Positions 52,938-62,638 are shown, counted from the stretch's first letter. The stretch: 64,000 bases of DNA from an uncultured Prevotella sp. (GCA_944320355.1 CALUHC010000004.1:1-64000), one strand, 5' to 3'. Notes: generated from the letters alone by a model not told the origin. Translations and numbers: made by a program.

Positions 52938-54962
52938 TTACCTGTTCCTGTAGTTGTCCAGACCCTTCTGGAGGAAGTTCAGGTACTCCTGTATGTCCTC
53001 GTCGTAAGAGCGGCTGCCTGCCAGCGGCTTGCCCTCGTTGTCGAGCAGCACGTAGAAAGGCTGCGTGTTGGCTCCCACCTTGGTGCGTTGCAGGTAGCTC
53101 CACTTGTCGCCCACGGTGCGCAGAGTGCGCTTCTGGCCGTTCTCCTCCACTTGCATAGGCTCGGGGAGCGGGGTCTTGTCGTCAACGTAGAGCGATATAA
53201 GCACGTAGTCTTTGTTCAGTATGTCGGCCACTTTCGGGTCGGTCCACACGGCGGCCTCCATCTTGCGGCAGTTCACGCAGCCAAAACCGGTGAAGTCAAC
53301 CATCACGGGCTTGCCCTCGGCGCGCGCTGCCGCCATGCCGAGATCGTAGTCGGTGTACTTGGCCTCGACCGACTTCTCGTGCATATTGAAGTCTTGCGTG
53401 TTCATGGGCGGGGCGAAAGCGCTTATGGCCTTGAGCGGTGCGCCCCAGAGGCCCGGCACCATATATATGGCGAAGGCCAGCGAAATCATGGCCAGGAAGA
53501 ACTGCGGCACGTTGGTGCGGCGGTCGTCATCGTCGTGCGGGAACTTGAGCCAGCCCAGCAGGTAGATGCCCAGCAGGCCGAAGATGACTATCCACAGGGC
53601 CACGAACACCTCGCGGTCGAGTATGTGCCAGCCGTAGGCGAGGTCGGCCACCGACAGGAACTTCAAGGCGAAGGCCAGCTCTATGAAGCCCAGCACCACC
53701 TTCACCACGTTCATCCAGCCGCCCGACTTGGGCGCCGACTTCAAGAGGCTGGGGAACATTGCGAACAGCGTGAACGGTATGGCCAGCGCGATGGCGAAGC
53801 CGAGCATGCCCAGAGTGGGGCCCACGATGCTGCCTTGCGTGGACACGGCCACGAGCAGGAAGCCTATAATGGGGCCGGTGCAGGAGAACGAAACGAGCGT
53901 GAGCGTGAACGCCATGAGGAATATGCTGAGCAGTCCGCTGGTGTTCTCTGACTTCTGGTCTATCTTGTTGCTCCACGATGAGGGCAGTGTTATCTCGAAC
54001 GCGCCGAAGAACGACGCTGCGAACACAACCAACAGCAGGCAGAAGAAGATGTTGAACACGGCGTTGGTGGACAGCGCGTTGAGCGCGCTCGCGCCGAAGA
54101 GCAGCGTGACCACGAGTCCCAGCAGCACGTAGATGACCACTATCGAGATGCCGTAGGTGACGGCTTCGCGTATGGCCTTGGCGCGGTCCTTGTTGCGTTT
54201 GAGGAAGAAGCTCACCGTCATCGGTATGATGGGCCACACGCACGGGGTGAGCAACGCGAGGAAACCGCCCACGAGCCCGGCCAGGAAAATGTAGAGCAGC
54301 GAGCTGTTTTGCGTGCTCTCGTCGAAGGCGTTCAGCTCGTCTGTCACCGGCGCCCAGAGGTCGTTGCCTCCGGCCTGCGCTGTGGCGGGCGCGGCCACGG
54401 CGGTGTCTGCCTTTGCGGTGTCTGCCGTTGCCGCCGGCGTCTCGGCTTCGGGCTCGGCGCTCTCGGCGGCTTTCTCCTCAGCCTTTGGGGCCGCGGTTGC
54501 TGCCACGGCGGGCGACTTGCCCTTCTTCACCAGTGCTATCTGCGATGGCGGCAGGCACATCTCGTCGTTGCACGCGCCGTACTCCAGATAGCAGTCTATG
54601 TCGTATTCGGGCTTGGTGAAGCGTATCTTCTGCGCGAAAGTGGCGCTGCCTTCAAAGAAGCGCAGCTCCATGCCGAACATATTGTCAAACTGCTTGACTT
54701 CCTTTCCCCTCGGTTGCAGCTTGCCAACGGTCTCGGCTCCGTCCATCTTGTTGACGTTGAACGTGGCCGAGATGGGGCCGTCGCTGCCCAGTTCGGTGGA
54801 GTAGAGGTGCCACCCCTTGTCAATCTTTGCTGTGAAAATGATTTCCGCCTCGTCCCCTTTGAGCATCTTCAGTTCGGAGGAGAAGTGTACCGGGTCCACC
54901 ATCTGGGCCTGCATCACGACGGTCAGGCACAGCATGGTGATGAGCGATATGATTTTCTTCAT
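52938..54962 (-). CDS. DsbD-like thiol:disulfide interchange protein
   Basis: 674 residues from ATG 54962, which gives a signal peptide (MKKIISLITMLCLTVVMQAQ). The periplasmic N-terminal domain (about 21-180) has the Cys pair region YLEYGACNDEMCLPPSQIAL; an Ala/Glu/Pro-rich linker follows (about 185-235); eight membrane segments span about 245-530 with the paired-Cys helices (TPCVWPIIPMTVSFFLKR and SFSCTGPIIGFLLVAV); the C-terminal thioredoxin-like domain has GFGCVNCRKME. It carries electrons from the cytoplasm to periplasmic or outer-membrane proteins. The open frame upstream to 55232 is repeat-derived and not used. Confidence 0.88.
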   Translation of the reverse strand: MKKIISLITMLCLTVVMQAQMVDPVHFSSELKMLKGDEAEIIFTAKIDKGWHLYSTELGSDGPISATFNVNKMDGAETVGKLQPRGKEVKQFDNMFGMELRFFEGSATFAQKIRFTKPEYDIDCYLEYGACNDEMCLPPSQIALVKKGKSPAVAATAAPKAEEKAAESAEPEAETPAATADTAKADTAVAAPATAQAGGNDLWAPVTDELNAFDESTQNSSLLYIFLAGLVGGFLALLTPCVWPIIPMTVSFFLKRNKDRAKAIREAVTYGISIVVIYVLLGLVVTLLFGASALNALSTNAVFNIFFCLLLVVFAASFFGAFEITLPSSWSNKIDQKSENTSGLLSIFLMAFTLTLVSFSCTGPIIGFLLVAVSTQGSIVGPTLGMLGFAIALAIPFTLFAMFPSLLKSAPKSGGWMNVVKVVLGFIELAFALKFLSVADLAYGWHILDREVFVALWIVIFGLLGIYLLGWLKFPHDDDDRRTNVPQFFLAMISLAFAIYMVPGLWGAPLKAISAFAPPMNTQDFNMHEKSVEAKYTDYDLGMAAARAEGKPVMVDFTGFGCVNCRKMEAAVWTDPKVADILNKDYVLISLYVDDKTPLPEPMQVEENGQKRTLRTVGDKWSYLQRTKVGANTQPFYVLLDNEGKPLAGSRSYDEDIQEYLNFLQKGLDNYRNR

Positions 54963-54989
54963 TTGTAACATTGGTTGATTTCGATGCTG

Positions 54990-54997
54990 CAAAATTA
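54990..54997 (-). promoter_or_regulatory. -7 promoter box for the DsbD-like gene
   Basis: TAATTTTG on the minus strand, 27 bases from the start codon. TTTG lies only 12 bases upstream, so the -33 match is poor. Confidence 0.5.
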
Positions 54998-55228
54998 ATA
55001 AAAACCTTTCAAATTTTTTCATATATGCGCCTTTTATTATATTTTTGCATACCTGTATGGGTTCGGGCCCGGTCTCGTGGCCGGCATCCAGAGCCGCAGG
55101 TTGCCGCATTGCGGTTCTGTGTTCCGGCTTTTGCCGTGGGGGCGGTGGGGCTTTCTCTTGTTCTCCGGCGGGGGGCTGGCTTGTGGTCGGCGCTGATTTG
55201 GCACGCGATTTGCTGTGCCTTGCGTAAC

Positions 55229-55340
55229 GCATTGATATCCAATGTGTTGCAAAACGTGCCGTTTCGCGTTGTGAAATGGGTCGTTTCGCAATGCAGAACG
55301 TGCCGTTTCAGGAGGCGAAACGGCGCGTTTTGGAAGGCGT
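55229..55340. repeat. AACGTGCCGTT palindrome array
   Basis: Joint GCATTGATATCCAATGTG, then CAAAACGTGCCGTTTCGC, GTGAAATGGGTCGTTTCGC, AGAACGTGCCGTTTCAGG and CGAAACGGCGCGTTTTGG. It lies in the divergent gap between the DsbD-like gene and the SusR-like regulator, so here it cannot be a simple 3' terminator for either gene. Confidence 0.75.
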
Positions 55341-55453
55341 AACGGCAACGGCTGCCGGTGGAGTGTTGCCGATGGCCTTTCCGGCGCGTATTTTCGGCAT
55401 CGTGTGCCGGCCTGTTGCGTGTCCGTATATGGTGGATATTTCATACATATATC

Positions 55454-57469
55454 ATGGTTAGTCCGGTATCATTCGCGGCCCGTGTGTGGCTGTCGGCTTT
55501 TTTGTTGGCCTGGGGTGTGCTCCGCTTGGAGGCACAACCGGGCGGTCCTGCCACATACTATACGCTCAACACGGCCAATGGCCTGAGCTCAAACAGGGTG
55601 CTGCAGATGGCACAGTTGGCAGACGGGCGCATGGTGGCCTACACCGGCGGAGCCGTGGATGTTTACGACGGGCAGCGCTTCGAGACGGTGGCAATAGGCC
55701 GTTCGGGCTGGATGCCGCTTCCTGCCTACGGGGGGCACACCCACCTTTACATTGACAGCCTTGACCGCCTGTGGATAAAGGAGCGCGGGCGCATGGCGCG
55801 GGTGAGCCTGCGCACGATGCGCCAGGACACGCTCTCGCCCGGCACTTTCGGCCGTGCGGTCCATGACTTCTATGTCGATTCGCGCAGCGGGCTGTGGACT
55901 GTGACCGGCGACACACTGTCTTGCCTGGGCAGTGGGCTGCGCCTGGTGTCGCCGCGCGGTGCGGGCAGGGTGCAGGACATTGATGTCTGTGGCCGCGTGG
56001 TCTATGTGTTCTTCGACACGGGCGGGGTGGCAGGATATGGCCCTTCGGGGCGGTTGCTCAGCCGCGGCAGCCCTTTTGCCGGTGAGGAGTGGCGGAGTTA
56101 TTCGTCCACGTCGCTCGTTGTGCGTGGAGCCGACTCGGTTTTCTATCAGGTGAGGATGGGCAGCGGAGGTTCCGTCTTGCTGTCATACAATGTCAGGTCT
56201 GCCCGTTGGCGGCGGCTGATGGAGTGCCCGCACGCGCTGCACACGCTCATAGTCACCGCCGCTGGCACACTCTATGTCACCATGCCCGAGGGCTATATGA
56301 GCATAGACCCGGCCACAGGCCGCCGCAGCCACTATGCCGCGCTGCGCCTGCCCGACGGCACCCGCCTTGCCACGGGCATCAACACGGTGTGCCATGACCG
56401 CGAGGGTGGTGTGTGGCTCGGCACTTACGACCGCGGGCTGCTGTACACCTCGCCGCTCAGCGGGCTGTTCGACACCTCGCCCATCGACATCAGGGTGAGC
56501 CCCATCCTTGCCTCGGTGTATCTGCACAGCGAGCCTTTGCAGGTGGGCAAGAGCTACGGCGGGCGGGTGCTCATGGACGTTGCGCCGCCATATCTGCGCC
56601 GCCTCACGCTTGCCCACGACCAGAACTCCATAGCCTTCCGCTTTTCCACCATGAACTATGTGCGCCCGCGCAGCACGTGCTACCGCTACCGCTGCTCTGC
56701 CGACGGCTACCGGTGGCACACGCTGACAGCCGACTCGGCCGGCGGGCTCGTCGACGATCGCGGCGCGCTCTACCTTCCCTTTGTGGCTCTTATGCCCGGC
56801 GACTATGTCCTGGAGGTCATGGCTTCGACCAATCCCGGGCGGTGGGAGGGGTGCGACGTGCGCCGCATAGAGTTCTGCGTGTTGCCGCCGTGGTGGCTGA
56901 CACCGCTGGCCGTCGCCTTATATATAGTGGTGGCCGTGGCCTCGTTGGCGGCGGCCTTTGTGCTATATGGCCGCCACGTGAGGCGCAAGGCGGCCCGCAA
57001 GGCCCGCGAGGAGGAACTGATGCAGCGCGTGAAGACGCTCACCGAGCGGCTCAGCGCATACGAGGGCGACGGGCGCGTGGTGCTGGGCGAGACCACGGGC
57101 GACGGCGGCCAAGGCCAGCAACTGTCGCCCGCCGAGGCCGAGTTCGTGAGCCGTGTCACGGCGCTGGTGAGGCAGAACATGGCCAACCAGGGCTACACCG
57201 TGGAGCAGCTTGCCAGCGACCTGTGCATGGAGCGCACAGGACTGTACCGCAAGCTGACCGCCCTGCTCGACAAGTCGCCCGTGGCTTTCATGCGCAGCAT
57301 ACGCCTTCAGCGTGCCGCTGAGATGCTGGCCGGGGGAGGGCGGAGCGTGGCCGAGGTGGCCGAGGCCACGGGATTCGGCTCGCCGGGCTACTTCAGCAAA
57401 TGCTTCCAGGCCGAATACGGTTGCCGCCCATCAGACTACCTGCAGGCCGAAAACGGGCGGAAAGGCTGA
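55454..57469 (+). CDS. SusR-like membrane-bound AraC-type regulator (reg_prop, Y_Y_Y, TM, HTH)
   Basis: 671 residues from ATG 55454, which starts a signal/anchor segment (FAARVWLSAFLLAWGVLRLE); the frame is open upstream but without protein character. The periplasmic part holds beta-propeller repeats (LNTANGLSSNRVLQMAQLADG, GVWLGTYDRGLLY) and a Y_Y_Y-like region (YRYRCSADGYRWHTL, PGDYVLEVMAS). One membrane segment at about 480-503 (WWLTPLAVALYIVVAVASLA) is followed by a coiled linker, then an AraC helix-turn-helix (about 565-665: NQGYTVEQLASDLCMERTGL, SVAEVAEATGFGSPGYFSKC). No kinase or receiver domain is present, so sensing and DNA binding are in one chain, as in SusR. The GH31 gene follows directly. 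Confidence 0.9.
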   Translation: MVSPVSFAARVWLSAFLLAWGVLRLEAQPGGPATYYTLNTANGLSSNRVLQMAQLADGRMVAYTGGAVDVYDGQRFETVAIGRSGWMPLPAYGGHTHLYIDSLDRLWIKERGRMARVSLRTMRQDTLSPGTFGRAVHDFYVDSRSGLWTVTGDTLSCLGSGLRLVSPRGAGRVQDIDVCGRVVYVFFDTGGVAGYGPSGRLLSRGSPFAGEEWRSYSSTSLVVRGADSVFYQVRMGSGGSVLLSYNVRSARWRRLMECPHALHTLIVTAAGTLYVTMPEGYMSIDPATGRRSHYAALRLPDGTRLATGINTVCHDREGGVWLGTYDRGLLYTSPLSGLFDTSPIDIRVSPILASVYLHSEPLQVGKSYGGRVLMDVAPPYLRRLTLAHDQNSIAFRFSTMNYVRPRSTCYRYRCSADGYRWHTLTADSAGGLVDDRGALYLPFVALMPGDYVLEVMASTNPGRWEGCDVRRIEFCVLPPWWLTPLAVALYIVVAVASLAAAFVLYGRHVRRKAARKAREEELMQRVKTLTERLSAYEGDGRVVLGETTGDGGQGQQLSPAEAEFVSRVTALVRQNMANQGYTVEQLASDLCMERTGLYRKLTALLDKSPVAFMRSIRLQRAAEMLAGGGRSVAEVAEATGFGSPGYFSKCFQAEYGCRPSDYLQAENGRKG

Positions 57470-57484
57470 CATTCAGCCGCCTTT

Positions 57485-57515
57485 TCAACATTTGCGCACA
57501 TACAATCAACATTTG
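57485..57515 (+). promoter_or_regulatory. candidate regulator-binding direct repeat before the GH31 gene
   Basis: TCAACATTTG occurs at 57485-57494 and again at 57506-57515, exactly 21 bases (two helical turns) apart on one face of the DNA, 28 bases before the -7 box. Direct repeats at this spacing are typical of AraC-family sites. Confidence 0.5.
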
Positions 57516-57542
57516 TTCGCCTGTGCTTGCGGCGCAAATGCT

Positions 57543-57550
57543 TAACTTTG
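57543..57550 (+). promoter_or_regulatory. -7 promoter box for the GH31 gene
   Basis: TAACTTTG, exact TAnnTTTG match, 43 bases before the start. No TTTG stands at the usual -33 distance, as expected for an activator-dependent promoter. Confidence 0.6.
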
Positions 57551-57593
57551 CATCCGTAAAATCAGTGTTACACATACAAACAAAGACATCATT

Positions 57594-60056
57594 ATGAGAA
57601 TCATCAGGAGCATCATTGCGGTGGCCTTTGCCACCTGCTTTGCCGCCACGGCAGCCGCCGGGCCTGCTGGCCGCGCCGAGGGCGGGCTTGAGTTTGAGGC
57701 GCAGGGGCTTAAAGTAAAGGTGGAGTTCTACTCCGACAACATCGTGAGGGTTTACAAAGAACCCGTCAGCAAACCTTATAATAAGGTGAGCATACCCGTT
57801 ATAATGGAGTCCGAGGCGGTGAGCCTGAGCTACGGCGGCAGCGGCACGACGGCCACCGTGGCCAGCGAGAAGGTGGCGGTGAGCGTGGACACCGAGACAG
57901 GTGGTGTGGCGTTTGCCGACTCTCGGGGCAACATCCTGCTGCGCGACAAGGACTACGGCACGCAGTTCACGCCGCGCGACGACGCCGGCCGCCCGTCGTT
58001 CGAGGTGCGCCAGGCATTCCTGCTCGACACTGCCGAGGTCATTTACGGCCTCGGACAGCAGCAGACGGGTCTCGTGTCGCAGCGCAATCAGCGCCTGCTG
58101 CTGCGCAACCAGAACATGAGCATCTGCATTCCCTTTGTGCATTCGGCCAAGGGCTACGGCCTCTACTGGGACAACTACTCGCCGACTGTGTTCACGGACA
58201 ACCCACAGGAGATGTCGTTCACGTCGGAAGTGGGCGACTGCGCCGACTATTACTTCATCTATGGCGGCACGGCCGACGGCGTGATAGCGGGCGTGAGGCG
58301 GCTCACCGGGCAGGCTCCCATGTACCCGCTCTGGACGCTCGGCTTCTGGCAGAGCCGCGAGCGGTACAAGAGTCCCGACGAACTGTGCGGCGTGGTGGAC
58401 CGCTATCGCGAGCTGCAAGTGCCGCTCGACGGCATCATTCAGGACTGGCAGTACTGGGGATGCGACTCTAACTGGAACGCGATGAAGTTCCAGAACCCGC
58501 GCTATATCAACAAAATGGGCGACCCGGAGTATATGCGCTTCCTGCCAAAGGGCGAGGACCCGAAGGCCCTGCAGGCCGAACCGCGCATTAAAAGCCCCAA
58601 GGAGATGGTGGACTACGTGCACAGCCGCAACGCCCACATAATGATTTCGGTGTGGGCTTCGTTCGGGCCATGGACGGATATGTACCACAAGATGGACAGC
58701 ATAGGCGCGCTCTATGACTTCGAGACGTGGCCGCGCAAGGCCGGGGTGAAGCCCTACGACCCGTTCAACCCCGCGGCCCGCGACCTGTACTGGGCCGAAA
58801 TGAAGCGCAACATCTTCGACCTGGGCATGGATGCGTGGTGGCTTGACTCCACGGAGCCCGACCACTTTGACATAAAAGACAGCGACTTTGACGTCAAGAC
58901 CTACCTGGGCAGCTTCCGCAGCGTGCACAACGCCTTCCCGCTCGTTACTAACCGCGGCGTGTACGAGCACCAGCGGCAGGCCACGAGCGACAAGCGGGTG
59001 TTCCTGCTCACGCGTTCGTCGTTCCTGGGGCAGCAGCATTACGCCTCCCACTCGTGGAGCGGCGACGTCACTTCCACCTGGGACAATATGCGCCGGCAGC
59101 TCGCCGCCGGGCTGAACTACAGCCTCTGCGGCATACCCTACTGGGGAACGGATCTCGGCGGGTTCTTCGCCAGCCGCTACCGCGACGCCATCAAGAACGT
59201 GGCATACCACGAACTGCACGTGCGCTGGTACGAGTGGGGAGCCTTCCAGCCCATCATGCGCTCCCACAACTCAAGCCCCGTGGCCGTTGAGATATACCAG
59301 TTTGGCGAGAAGGGCTACTGGGCCTACGACGCGCTGGAGAAGTACACGCACCTGCGCTACCGCCTGCTGCCCTACCTGTACAGCACCACGTGGGAGGTGA
59401 CGAGCCGCAGCGGCAGCATCATGCGCCCGCTCGTGATGGACTTTGCCGCCGACAAGCGCGTGCTCAACCTCGGCACGGAGTATATGTTCGGCCGCAGTTT
59501 CCTCGTCAGGCCCGTCATGGATTCGCTCTACACATGGCAGGACAACCGCCGCTACGGCCACATGAAGGACATGGGCAAGGCGGCCTCCGTGGATGTATAC
59601 CTGCCCGAGGGCGCCGACTGGTTCGACTTCTGGACAGGCGAGAAGCACAAGGGCGGGCAGACAATAATGCGCGAGGTGCCGATAGACATCATGCCCGTCT
59701 ACGTGCGTGCCGGCTCCATCGTTCCTTATGGCCCGCGCGTGCAGTGGGCCGAGCAGGAGCGTTGGGACAACCTTGAGGTGCGAGTGTATCCAGGAGCCGA
59801 CGGCCGTTTCACGCTCTATGAGGACGAGAACGACAACTACAACTATGAGAACGGGGCCTACACGACCATCGACTTCCGGTGGGATGACGCGTCGCGCACG
59901 CTGGCCATCGGCGAGCGCAAGGGCAAGTTCAAGGGCATGCTGAAATCGAGGCGGTTCAACATCGTGGTGGTGGACGAGACTACCCCGGCCGGCGACACGC
60001 CCGCCAAGGGGCGCGCCGTGCGCTATGACGGCAGGGCGGTGACCGTGAGGCTCTGA
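57594..60056 (+). CDS. GH31 family glycoside hydrolase (alpha-glucosidase/alpha-xylosidase type)
   Basis: 820 residues with a signal peptide (about 1-22). N-terminal beta domain (FEAQGLKVKVEFYSDNIVRVYKEP), then the catalytic barrel: LDGIIQDWQYWG, nucleophile Asp418 in DAWWLDSTEPD, acid/base Asp491 in SHSWSGDVTSTWDN. The C-terminal domains carry YLPEGADWFDFWTGEKHKGG and VYVRAGSIVPYGP. GH31 enzymes cleave terminal alpha-glucose or alpha-xylose with retention. LDSTEP with a Trp before it resembles the alpha-xylosidase branch, but the substrate cannot be fixed from sequence. The regulator gene lies directly upstream. Confidence 0.93.
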   Translation: MRIIRSIIAVAFATCFAATAAAGPAGRAEGGLEFEAQGLKVKVEFYSDNIVRVYKEPVSKPYNKVSIPVIMESEAVSLSYGGSGTTATVASEKVAVSVDTETGGVAFADSRGNILLRDKDYGTQFTPRDDAGRPSFEVRQAFLLDTAEVIYGLGQQQTGLVSQRNQRLLLRNQNMSICIPFVHSAKGYGLYWDNYSPTVFTDNPQEMSFTSEVGDCADYYFIYGGTADGVIAGVRRLTGQAPMYPLWTLGFWQSRERYKSPDELCGVVDRYRELQVPLDGIIQDWQYWGCDSNWNAMKFQNPRYINKMGDPEYMRFLPKGEDPKALQAEPRIKSPKEMVDYVHSRNAHIMISVWASFGPWTDMYHKMDSIGALYDFETWPRKAGVKPYDPFNPAARDLYWAEMKRNIFDLGMDAWWLDSTEPDHFDIKDSDFDVKTYLGSFRSVHNAFPLVTNRGVYEHQRQATSDKRVFLLTRSSFLGQQHYASHSWSGDVTSTWDNMRRQLAAGLNYSLCGIPYWGTDLGGFFASRYRDAIKNVAYHELHVRWYEWGAFQPIMRSHNSSPVAVEIYQFGEKGYWAYDALEKYTHLRYRLLPYLYSTTWEVTSRSGSIMRPLVMDFAADKRVLNLGTEYMFGRSFLVRPVMDSLYTWQDNRRYGHMKDMGKAASVDVYLPEGADWFDFWTGEKHKGGQTIMREVPIDIMPVYVRAGSIVPYGPRVQWAEQERWDNLEVRVYPGADGRFTLYEDENDNYNYENGAYTTIDFRWDDASRTLAIGERKGKFKGMLKSRRFNIVVVDETTPAGDTPAKGRAVRYDGRAVTVRL

Positions 60057-60103
60057 GCCGCAGTGGCCGTCCGTCAGTCTGCTTTGCACGGCGTGGCCGT
60101 GCT

Positions 60104-60310
60104 TGCATATATGCAACTACAAACAGCCCCTGCGGCCTTGCTTTCCCGTATGTGCCGTTTTGCGCTGCGAAACGGCACGTTTCATCGTGCAAAACGTACC
60201 GTTTTGGAGGCCAAAACGGCACGTCTTGCAACTCGTTGACAACCAGATGATTGGGCGGGGAGGCCGATGCCTCTGTCTTTAACATAAGAATGTTAAAGGA
60301 AATGTGCGCC
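60104..60310 (+). repeat. extended palindromic repeat, copy 2
   Basis: CTTGCATATATGCAACTA, CCCCTGCGGCCTTG, TATGTGCCGTTT, array of AACGTGCCGTT units (60148-60240), TTGCAACTCGTTGACAACCA joint and hairpin TTTAACATAAGAATGTTAAA (60278-60297). Same order as 2835-3015. It fills most of 60057-60405. Confidence 0.75.
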
Positions 60311-60405
60311 GGGCAATATGCCGGAATGTGCGGCGGTAGGTGTAGTAGGGTGCCGTGTACGTTCCGATGCGCCAGTTTCTGTTCATTGCATTCATAAATA
60401 AAACA

Positions 60406-60460
60406 AGCCGCCACGCGGCCTGCCGTATGTCGGCATGGGCTGCGTGGCGGCTCGGTTTTT
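60406..60460. terminator. terminator between the GH31 and exonuclease genes
   Basis: AGCCGCCACGC (60406-60416) pairs with GCGTGGCGGCT (60442-60452), followed by CGGTTTTTGTGG on the plus strand and preceded by A-rich sequence for the minus strand. Confidence 0.75.
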
Positions 60461-60527
60461 GTGGTTGTGCGGCCTTGCGGCGTTGTGGCTCGCGTGGCGG
60501 CAGGGTGTTACGGTCGGGTGACGGGGG

Positions 60528-61283
60528 TTAGATGTCGAGCACAAGCTCCACGGGGCAGTGGTCGCTGCCCATTATCTCGGTGTGGATGTTGGCCTCCATC
60601 ACCTTTTCGTTGATGCGCTCGGAGGTCACAAAGTAGTCTATGCGCCACCCCGCGTTCTTCTCTCTCGCCTTGAATCGGTACGACCACCACGAGTACGTCA
60701 CCTGCTCGGGGTGCAGCAGGCGGAACGTGTCTGTGAATCCGCTCGCGAGGAGCTGGCCGAACTTCTGCCGCTCCTCGTCGGTGAAACCGGCGTTGCGGCG
60801 GTTGCTCTTGGGGTTCTTCAGGTCTATCTCCTGGTGTGCCACGTTCATGTCGCCGCACACTATCACGGGTTTCTCCGCGTCGAGCCTCATGAGGTATGCG
60901 CGGAAGTCGTCTTCCCACTTCATGCGGTAGTCAAGGCGGCGCAGGCCGTCCTGTGAGTTGGGTGTGTAGACGGTGACGAGGAAGAACGTGCCCATGTCGA
61001 GCGTTATCACGCGGCCCTCGTGGTCGTGCTCGTCTATGCCGATGCCGTAGGTCACGGCTTCGGGCTTGCGGCGGGCGAAGATTGCCGTGCCGGAGTAGCC
61101 CTTCTTGTCGGCGTAGTTCCAGTATGACTCATAGCCGTCGAAGGCAAGGTCGAGCTGGCCTTGCTGCATCTTGGTCTCCTGCAGGCAGAAGAAGTCGGCG
61201 TCGAGCGAGCGGAAAGCGTCGCTGAAGCCCTTGCCCTCGCAGGCGCGCAGGCCGTTTACGTTCCATGAAATGAATTTTGTCAT
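60528..61283 (-). CDS. xthA: exodeoxyribonuclease III / AP endonuclease
   Basis: 251 residues, ExoA/XthA type. Metal and catalytic motifs: SWNVNGLRACEGKGF at the N-terminus, LQETKMQ, CGDMNVAHQEIDLKNPKSN, RIDYFVTSERI and SDHCPVELVLDI at the end. It cuts DNA 5' of abasic sites and degrades duplex DNA 3' to 5'. It lies 79 bases downstream of ribH on the same strand. Confidence 0.96.
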   Translation of the reverse strand: MTKFISWNVNGLRACEGKGFSDAFRSLDADFFCLQETKMQQGQLDLAFDGYESYWNYADKKGYSGTAIFARRKPEAVTYGIGIDEHDHEGRVITLDMGTFFLVTVYTPNSQDGLRRLDYRMKWEDDFRAYLMRLDAEKPVIVCGDMNVAHQEIDLKNPKSNRRNAGFTDEERQKFGQLLASGFTDTFRLLHPEQVTYSWWSYRFKAREKNAGWRIDYFVTSERINEKVMEANIHTEIMGSDHCPVELVLDI

Positions 61284-61362
61284 CGTGTAAGGTGGAAGTT
61301 TATGAACAATGGCGGCCCTGCCGAGGCAAGGTCGCCACTGTGACTATGTGATTGTTGAAAAG

Positions 61363-61839
61363 TCAGAACTTGGCCATCTTTATGGCGTCCACGGCGCACT
61401 CGTCGCCCTTGTTGCCCAGCCGCCCGCCGCTGCGGTCCTTGGCCTGCTGCAGGTTTTCGGTGGTGAGCAGGCCGAAGATGATGGGTATCTCGCTCGTGGT
61501 GTTCAGGCGGGCTATGCCGTATGTCACGCCCTGGCAGATGTAATCGAAGTGGGGAGTCTCGCCGCGTATCACGCAGCCGAGTATTATCACCGCGTCGTAG
61601 TTGCCGTTGAGGCTCATCTGCCGTGCGCCGTAGACAAGCTCGAAGCTGCCCGGCACGGTCTTCACGTGTATGTTCTCGGGCAGCGCGCCGTGCTTTTCGA
61701 GGGTGGAGACTGCGCCGTTGAGCAGCGCTCCGGTAATCTCCTCGTTCCACTCTGCCACCACTATGCCGAAGCACATGTTGCTTGCATCGGGAACGTTGCG
61801 GGTGTCGTAGTCAGACAGGTTGTGCAGTGCTGTAGCCAT
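61363..61839 (-). CDS. ribH: 6,7-dimethyl-8-ribityllumazine synthase
   Basis: 158 residues. It condenses the ribitylamino-uracil with the 4-carbon phosphate in riboflavin synthesis. Landmarks: [29 protein letters not shown] (the His is catalytic), and the C-terminal [20 protein letters not shown]. It starts two bases after the TPR gene, so the two are co-transcribed; other rib genes are not in the window. Confidence 0.96.
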   Translation of the reverse strand: MATALHNLSDYDTRNVPDASNMCFGIVVAEWNEEITGALLNGAVSTLEKHGALPENIHVKTVPGSFELVYGARQMSLNGNYDAVIILGCVIRGETPHFDYICQGVTYGIARLNTTSEIPIIFGLLTTENLQQAKDRSGGRLGNKGDECAVDAIKMAKF

Positions 61840-61841
61840 GT

Positions 61842-62522
61842 TTACTCCGCTGTGGCGCGTTCTATGTACTTGTCTATGGTCTGGTACTGCATGGAGTTGA
61901 AGTACTTCGTCTTCACTTCCTCGTAGAGCTTGAGCGCTTCGGCCTTCTTGCCTTGGTTCTCCAGTATCTCGCCGGCCTGTATGAGGAATGTCGGTGAGAG
62001 GCTGTTGTTGTCAGCGTGCTGCGCGGCTTTCTTCAGGTATTCCACCGCCTTGTCTGGCTGGTTGAGGTGCGCGTAGGCGTTGCCGAGCGCGGCTTCTGCC
62101 GCCGGGCTTATCATCTGGTCGTCGGATGGGCTGAATTTCTCAAGGTAGTTTGCGGCCTCTGTCCACTTGCCCAGCTGCGCGTAGCACAGTCCGGCGTAGA
62201 GGCTGGCAAGGTTGCCCGCGTCGGTGCTGCCGTAGTCGGAGGCTATGCTGATGAAGCCTGCGTAGCCTATGCTGTCGCCGTTGAGGGCTTTGTCATATTG
62301 CGCCATGCCGAAGTACTCCTGCCCTTTGGCCAGAGCCGTGCTGGCTTTCTCTTGGCGTGGCAGGGCCACATAATTGTGGTAGATGATTGCTCCGGCCACG
62401 ATCACTATCACCGCAATCGCGCCGTAGATGATGGCTTTCTTGTATTTGTCAAAGAAAGTCTCATTCACTTTGAATGTGCTCTCAGTGTTGTGAGCCTCAT
62501 TTGGGTTGTTGTTGTTCGCCAT
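61842..62522 (-). CDS. membrane-anchored tetratricopeptide-repeat protein
   Basis: 226 residues from ATG 62522 ([14 protein letters not shown]); a frame 39 bases longer crosses the -7 box region and is not preferred. A short N-terminal tail, one membrane segment at about 28-48 ([20 protein letters not shown]) and TPR repeats in the soluble part ([60 protein letters not shown]). The plan is like YfgM/BamD-type scaffolds. It forms the head of the TPR-ribH-xthA group. Confidence 0.85.
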   Translation of the reverse strand: MANNNNPNEAHNTESTFKVNETFFDKYKKAIIYGAIAVIVIVAGAIIYHNYVALPRQEKASTALAKGQEYFGMAQYDKALNGDSIGYAGFISIASDYGSTDAGNLASLYAGLCYAQLGKWTEAANYLEKFSPSDDQMISPAAEAALGNAYAHLNQPDKAVEYLKKAAQHADNNSLSPTFLIQAGEILENQGKKAEALKLYEEVKTKYFNSMQYQTIDKYIERATAE

Positions 62523-62558
62523 TATTTTATTGTTTTTATACTCGTTAATATTGCGCGG

Positions 62559-62590
62559 CAAAATTACGGAATTTATTGCAGATGGTGAAA
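62559..62590 (-). promoter_or_regulatory. promoter for TPR-ribH-xthA
   Basis: TAATTTTG on the minus strand (62566-62559) with TTTC 20 bases upstream, one mismatch from TTTG. Confidence 0.55.
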
Positions 62591-62630
62591 TTTATCGTTC
62601 ACTTTTTTCGTTTATCACTGATAAAACCCT

Positions 62631-62638
62631 TAACTTTG
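62631..62638 (+). promoter_or_regulatory. -7 promoter box for recF
   Basis: TAACTTTG, exact match, 25 bases before the recF start; divergent from the TPR promoter. Confidence 0.55.

Noticed and set aside
54963..55232. N-terminal extension of the DsbD-like protein
   Set aside because: It lacks protein character and would bury the signal peptide that starts at 54962; the -7 box also lies inside it.
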